DNA of 64,000 bases from Saprospirales bacterium (GTDB lineage Bacteria; Bacteroidota; Bacteroidia; Chitinophagales; Saprospiraceae): the NCBI GenBank assembly GCA_016719895.1, contig JADJYG010000030.1, positions 186,001-250,000 on the forward strand, written 5' to 3'. Positions 60,345-64,000 of this stretch are shown one piece after another. Positions within the stretch are counted from its first letter, which is position 1; the number at the start of each line of letters is the position of its first letter. Under the pieces are notes generated by a model that saw only the letters and a list, made by a program, of their open reading frames with translations, ran no database searches and was not told the origin of the DNA. Position numbers and translations under genes: made by a program.

Positions 60345-60727
60345 GGGCAATCCCTTTTTTTATTGTAAAATAGGATAAAATACACTTAAATCTTATATTG
60401 TAACAATTCATCCCTTTTTCATTTTACGCGGATCCTCATGAGTCCAAAGTGTGCCTTCCATGGCAGTATGATTACCATCATACCGAAAATCAAGCAGGCA
60501 GCAGAAGTACTGATTTCCTGAATAGAAAGAAATATCGTTTGCCTGCAGCAACAAACCGGCGTTTGCAGGGATACCCTCCTGTCGTTTTAATCAAAACACC
60601 TGACCTGGCCGTGCCGGGCATCCGCAAAAGATGCCCGGCTTTTTTTTGCGCGTGTTGTTATTTTGCGGCCTCTTTGGAGGCCTGCAGCAGGCCTCCTGCA
60701 CGGAAAAAACGGTTCAACAGAAATTTT
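60345..60727. other. intergenic region upstream of queD
   Basis: 380 bases without a supported gene. It contains a stem CCTGCA...TGCAGG near 60543-60570 and a strong intrinsic terminator (60613-60647) lying 80 bases before queD. I looked for a preQ1 riboswitch and did not find its A-rich tail/stem pattern. Confidence 0.4.
60613..60647 (+). terminator. rho-independent terminator upstream of queD
   Basis: GCCGGGCAT, a 9-base loop, ATGCCCGGC, then eight T. It could end a transcript from the Rrf2 side or act as an attenuator in the queD leader. Confidence 0.85.
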
Positions 60728-61084
60728 ATGGAAATTTTCAAACAATTCACCTTCGACTCTGCCCATTTCCTGCCCAATGTACCGCCTGATCACAAATGCC
60801 GGGGAATGCACGGGCATACGTACCGCCTGGTCGTGTATATGGAAGGCGAATTGGACCCGGCGCTCGGCTGGGTGATGGACTTCGCCGATGTGAAGCGGGT
60901 GATCGACCCCATTGTAAACAGTATCGACCACCAGTTGCTCAACCAAATTCCCGGCCTGGAAAACCCCACTTGCGAAATGATCGCCGTATGGCTTTGGAAT
61001 AAAATCAAACCGAATCTTCCGGCACTCTGCCGGATAGAGTTGCATGAAACGCCTACATCAGGCGTGGTGTATGCCGGTCGTTGA
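60728..61084 (+). CDS. queD: 6-carboxytetrahydropterin synthase
   Basis: 118 residues from the ATG at 60728. It converts dihydroneopterin triphosphate to 6-carboxy-tetrahydropterin, the second step toward queuosine. The zinc ligands H13 (FDSAHFL), H28 and H30 (GMHGHTY), catalytic Cys24 (HKCRGMHGH) and C-terminal Glu in ELHETPTSGV are all present. Typical length. No other queuosine genes are in the window. An intrinsic terminator 80 bases upstream suggests the leader may be regulated. Confidence 0.95.
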   Translation: MEIFKQFTFDSAHFLPNVPPDHKCRGMHGHTYRLVVYMEGELDPALGWVMDFADVKRVIDPIVNSIDHQLLNQIPGLENPTCEMIAVWLWNKIKPNLPALCRIELHETPTSGVVYAGR

Positions 61085-61254
61085 AGTAAAAACGGCATTG
61101 CAGTTTTGTGAAAAATTATGTTTTACATGGCTACCTTTACTTCGTTTAGCCCTGTTGCTTTTCGCCCAATCCTTACACGTATCCCTTGTGCCCTGGCCGG
61201 TTAGCCCTATTTGATTTTGCAACTACTCATTTTATACGCAAACGTACACTGCTT

Positions 61255-63816
61255 ATGAAACAACTGACTACCCTGTTTTGCTTCCTGCTGACCGGAGCGG
61301 GATTATTGGCGCAAGGCCTGTTAAAAGGCATCGTCACCGACGAACGCGGCGAGGCGCTGGCCGGCGTTACGATTTATGAACGCGGCACCTCCAACGGCGC
61401 CGTTTCGCTTTGGGATGGCAGCTATGCCATCCGCTACAGCCGCCAGGACGCGGTTATCGTATTCAGCTACACCGGCTACGCCCTGGAGGAGGTCAAAGCC
61501 GATGGCCGCACGGAAGTAAATGTCACACTTCGGGAAGGTCTGATCATCGAAGGCCTGGAGATCGTCGGCTCGCGATCGCTCAACCGCACGGTGACACAGT
61601 CGCCGGTGCCGGTAGATATCATCGATATCCGGCAGGTGACGACCACGCAGGGCCAGCTCGACGTCAACCAGTTGTTGCAGTACGCCGCGCCCTCGTTCAA
61701 CGCCAACCGCCAGACCGGCGCCGATGGCGCCGACCATACGGACCCCGCCACGTTGCGCGGTCTGGGGCCCGATCAGACGCTGGTGCTCGTCAATGGCAAG
61801 CGCCGGCACCAATCGGGACTGATCAATATTTATGGCACCCGAGGCCGGGGGAATACCGGTACCGACCTGAATGCCATCCCTGCCGCTGCGATCGAGCGAA
61901 TCGAGATTTTGCGCGACGGCGCCTCGGCCCAGTATGGGTCGGATGCCATTGCCGGCGTGATCAATATTGTATTGAAAGAATCGGTCGACGAGTTTTCGGG
62001 GAATATAAACGTGGGCGCGCACCTGGCCCAGGACAATCCGGAGCGCAGCGCATTCGACGGCGAAAACGTACAACTCAACGGCAACTACGGCTTCCGGATC
62101 GGGCAGGGCGGTTTTATCAACCTTACCACCGATTACTGGTATCGCGGCCATACCAACCGTTTTGATCCATCGCTCTACCGCCGCCAGTTTGGCGACGCCA
62201 AGGGCGCCAACTTCGGCACTTATTTCAACGCTTCCGTGCCGATTGGTCCAAAGGCGTCTGTATATGCCTTCGGTGGATTAAACAGCCGAAAAACGGATGC
62301 TTATGCCTGGAGCCGCGATGCCGGCAGCGCCCGGAACGTGGATGCGCTGTATCCCAACGGCTTCGATCCTATCATTGCTTCAGACATTACCGACCGGAGC
62401 TGGAGCGCCGGCGTGCGCGGCGCGCTGGGCGAGTGGAATACGGATTTTAACTACTCCTTCGGCAGCAACCGCTTCCACTATTACGGCCGCGAAACGGTAA
62501 ACTCCAGCCTGGAAGAGCGTTCGCCCACCGAGTTTGACGACGGCGGTTTTCAACTCCAGCAACAAGTGACCACCCTCGATTTTACGCGCTTTTTCAAAAG
62601 CTGGCTCAGCGGCGTAAACCTGGCCTACGGCCTGGAACACCGCACCGAAAACTACCAGATTTTTGCCGGTGAGGAAGGCTCCTGGAAAACCTATGGACCG
62701 GTACCGTTTATCACCACGGATGGCGATACGGTGGCGCGGCCCGGCGGCGCACAGGGCTTCCCGGGTTTTGCCCCCTCCAATGAGGTGAATGAAAGCCGGA
62801 CGAACCTGGCGGCTTATTTCGACAGCGAGCTGGATTTTTCGCCCGGCTTTACCCTGGGCGCTGCTCTGCGCTTTGAAAATTACTCCGACTTCGGCAGCAC
62901 CCTCAACGGCAAGCTGGCTGCCCGCCTGCGCATCGCCGACGGCCTGGCCCTGCGCGCCTCCGCCAGCACGGGGTTCCGGGCGCCTTCGCTGGCCCAACTG
63001 CATTTTAATTCGATATACACCGATTTTGTATCCGGCGTGGCCGTGGACAAATTTTTGGCGAAAAATAACAGTCCTATCACGCGTGAACTCGGCATCGAGC
63101 CGCTCAAAGAGGAAACCTCGGTCAATTACGGCGCCGGCATCACGTTCAGCCGGAATGCCTTTAGCCTCACGGCCGATTTCTATCATATCGAAATCGAGAA
63201 CCGGATTGTGCTGACCGGCGATTTTTACAACGACGACGACCAGATCGGCGCCATCCTGCAGGCACTCCAGGTGGGCAGCGCCCGCTTCTTCGCCAACGCT
63301 ATCAACACTACCACCAACGGGCTCGATATCATCGCCTCCCTCTCCGGTCGGATCGGCGATGATCAGCGCTATGCCCTGACCCTGGCCGGCAACTGGAACG
63401 ACATGAGCATCGACCGGGTCAATACCAGCCGCCCGTTGATCGGTAAGGAGGATTCGTACCTGAGTAACCGGGAGAAATTGTTCATTCTGGCTTCGGCGCC
63501 GCCGCTAAAGGGCAACCTGAGCTTCGACTACCGGGCCCGCCGCTGGGGCGCCAATCTCCGCCTGACGTATTTCGCGGCGCTGGAATTGGAAGATTACGTC
63601 GGCCAAATCGACAAGTACGATGCGCGCACTACGGTCGACCTCAGCCTGTCGTTTGATTTTCTGCCCAACCTGCGTTGGACGATCGGCGGCGCCAACCTGC
63701 TCAATACCTACCCGACCAAACAAGACCAGGAAACGGAGGGCGGCGGCCTGTACGATTCCGTCCAAATGGGCTTCAACGGAACGTTTTTGTTTTCAAGGCT
63801 GGGGTTTAGGTTTTAG
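61255..63816 (+). CDS. TonB-dependent receptor
   Basis: 853 residues from the ATG at 61255. A signal peptide (1-19, ending LLAQ) is followed by a carboxypeptidase-regulatory domain (LLKGIVTDERGEALAGVTIYE to about 95) and a plug (about 100-240) with SPVPVDIIDIRQV, DPATLRGLGPDQTLVLVNGKRRH, IPAAAIERIEILRDGASAQYGSD and AGVINIVLK. A full barrel ends in the GTFLFSRLGFRF aromatic terminus needed for BAM recognition. It imports a siderophore, cobamide, sugar or similar ligand using TonB energy. No partner lipoprotein or transport gene is adjacent, so the ligand cannot be inferred. Confidence 0.93.
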   Translation: MKQLTTLFCFLLTGAGLLAQGLLKGIVTDERGEALAGVTIYERGTSNGAVSLWDGSYAIRYSRQDAVIVFSYTGYALEEVKADGRTEVNVTLREGLIIEGLEIVGSRSLNRTVTQSPVPVDIIDIRQVTTTQGQLDVNQLLQYAAPSFNANRQTGADGADHTDPATLRGLGPDQTLVLVNGKRRHQSGLINIYGTRGRGNTGTDLNAIPAAAIERIEILRDGASAQYGSDAIAGVINIVLKESVDEFSGNINVGAHLAQDNPERSAFDGENVQLNGNYGFRIGQGGFINLTTDYWYRGHTNRFDPSLYRRQFGDAKGANFGTYFNASVPIGPKASVYAFGGLNSRKTDAYAWSRDAGSARNVDALYPNGFDPIIASDITDRSWSAGVRGALGEWNTDFNYSFGSNRFHYYGRETVNSSLEERSPTEFDDGGFQLQQQVTTLDFTRFFKSWLSGVNLAYGLEHRTENYQIFAGEEGSWKTYGPVPFITTDGDTVARPGGAQGFPGFAPSNEVNESRTNLAAYFDSELDFSPGFTLGAALRFENYSDFGSTLNGKLAARLRIADGLALRASASTGFRAPSLAQLHFNSIYTDFVSGVAVDKFLAKNNSPITRELGIEPLKEETSVNYGAGITFSRNAFSLTADFYHIEIENRIVLTGDFYNDDDQIGAILQALQVGSARFFANAINTTTNGLDIIASLSGRIGDDQRYALTLAGNWNDMSIDRVNTSRPLIGKEDSYLSNREKLFILASAPPLKGNLSFDYRARRWGANLRLTYFAALELEDYVGQIDKYDARTTVDLSLSFDFLPNLRWTIGGANLLNTYPTKQDQETEGGGLYDSVQMGFNGTFLFSRLGFRF

Positions 63817-63825
63817 GGGTTGGAG

Positions 63826-63880
63826 AAGGCTGGAGGGTTAGAAGGTTCCTTTATAAGCAAGCTTCTAACCCTCTAGCCCT
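63826..63880. terminator. hairpin between convergent genes
   Basis: AGGCTGGAGGGTTAGAAG pairs with CTTCTAACCCTCTAGCC across a 17-base loop. It lies 10 bases after the TonB receptor stop and before the stop of the convergent partial gene, so it probably ends both transcripts. Confidence 0.75.
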
Positions 63881-63889
63881 CTGGGCGCT

Positions 63890-64000
63890 CTACGGCGTCA
63901 CTGCCCGCGTCGGCAGTTTGCCCATGCTGGCGGTGCGCCAGACGGCTTTTTTCGATTGCTTTTTCGGTCTGGTTTGCTCGGCTTTGGCGATGGCGTTGGT
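63890..64000 (-). CDS. C-terminal end of a gene cut by the window edge, unknown
   Basis: On the minus strand the frame enters from the window edge and ends at TAG 63890-63892 with 36 readable codons: TNAIAKAEQTRPKKQSKKAV then WRTASMGKLPTRAVTP. The Lys/Arg-rich tail and the downstream terminator support a real gene end. No family can be recognised from so little. Confidence 0.5.
   Translation of the reverse strand, partial: TNAIAKAEQTRPKKQSKKAVWRTASMGKLPTRAVTP

Noticed and set aside
60345..60727. preQ1-type riboswitch upstream of queD
   Set aside because: No match to the short stem plus A-rich tail consensus; only a generic stem and an intrinsic terminator are visible.

Overview
The window reads as a chromosomal segment of a Bacteroidota bacterium, most likely of the Saprospiria (Lewinella/Haliscomenobacter-like) group. 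This is inferred from gene content, because no rRNA is present. The supporting features are several proteins with type IX secretion (T9SS) C-terminal sorting domains, TonB-dependent receptors with an N-terminal carboxypeptidase-regulatory domain, LytS/LytTR two-component pairs, a propeller-type sensor kinase, an ECF sigma factor next to an outer-membrane barrel gene, and starts that mostly lack Shine-Dalgarno sequences.

Layout. 1-6.1 kb: start of a gamma-glutamyltranspeptidase (cut by the window edge), a LytS/LytTR pair, and a two-gene unit of a small periplasmic protein and a TonB-type outer membrane protein. 6.0-6.85 kb: a REP-associated tyrosine transposase (RAYT) between two long hairpins. 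6.85-15.3 kb: enolase, a membrane patatin-like phospholipase, and a class II (B12-dependent) ribonucleotide reductase carrying a 426-residue intein directly before its predicted radical cysteine. 15.8-22.1 kb: a compact operon of a bacterial GRAS-domain methyltransferase-like protein, a HisC-like PLP aminotransferase, a propeller sensor histidine kinase and a LytTR response regulator. I regard this as the strongest candidate for an undescribed system. 22.2-28.8 kb: decayed material (aldo/keto reductase with an internal deletion, a T9SS sorting-domain stub cut by a hairpin element, two broken T9SS-exported genes) around an intact APC transporter. 29.0-35.3 kb: ECF sigma factor and barrel locus, PepSY-like lipoprotein, lipoprotein and TPR-like protein. 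35.3-39.1 kb: ndk, DHH phosphoesterase, FKBP lipoprotein, and prfB with its programmed +1 frameshift site. 39.2-41.6 kb: an AT-richer islet with a frameshifted ParA-like gene, an AlbA_2/Schlafen-like ATPase and the last codons of an HsdS subunit. 41.6-50.6 kb: YtxH/holin-like envelope operon, cmk, glycosyltransferase, M23 peptidase, the N-degron pair aat-clpS, peroxiredoxin. 50.8-59.2 kb: two large T9SS cargo proteins, a lipocalin-like lipoprotein and a PD40 lipoprotein. 59.2-64 kb: CopD-like protein, Rrf2 regulator, queD, a second TonB receptor and the tail of one more gene.

The intergenic DNA is unusually rich in long palindromes. At least six distinct designs are visible: a RAYT-linked family with conserved ends, variable mid-stem and conserved apex; a dispersed ~160-bp pair; a ~158-bp palindrome at the 5' end of a T9SS gene; nested palindromes at 42.9-43.4 kb and 56.2-56.5 kb; and a 40-bp-arm palindrome at 47.4 kb. 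Several have landed at gene ends or starts, supplying stop codons, start codons or truncations. Five genes appear frame-broken. True decay and indel errors in the assembly cannot be separated from sequence alone.
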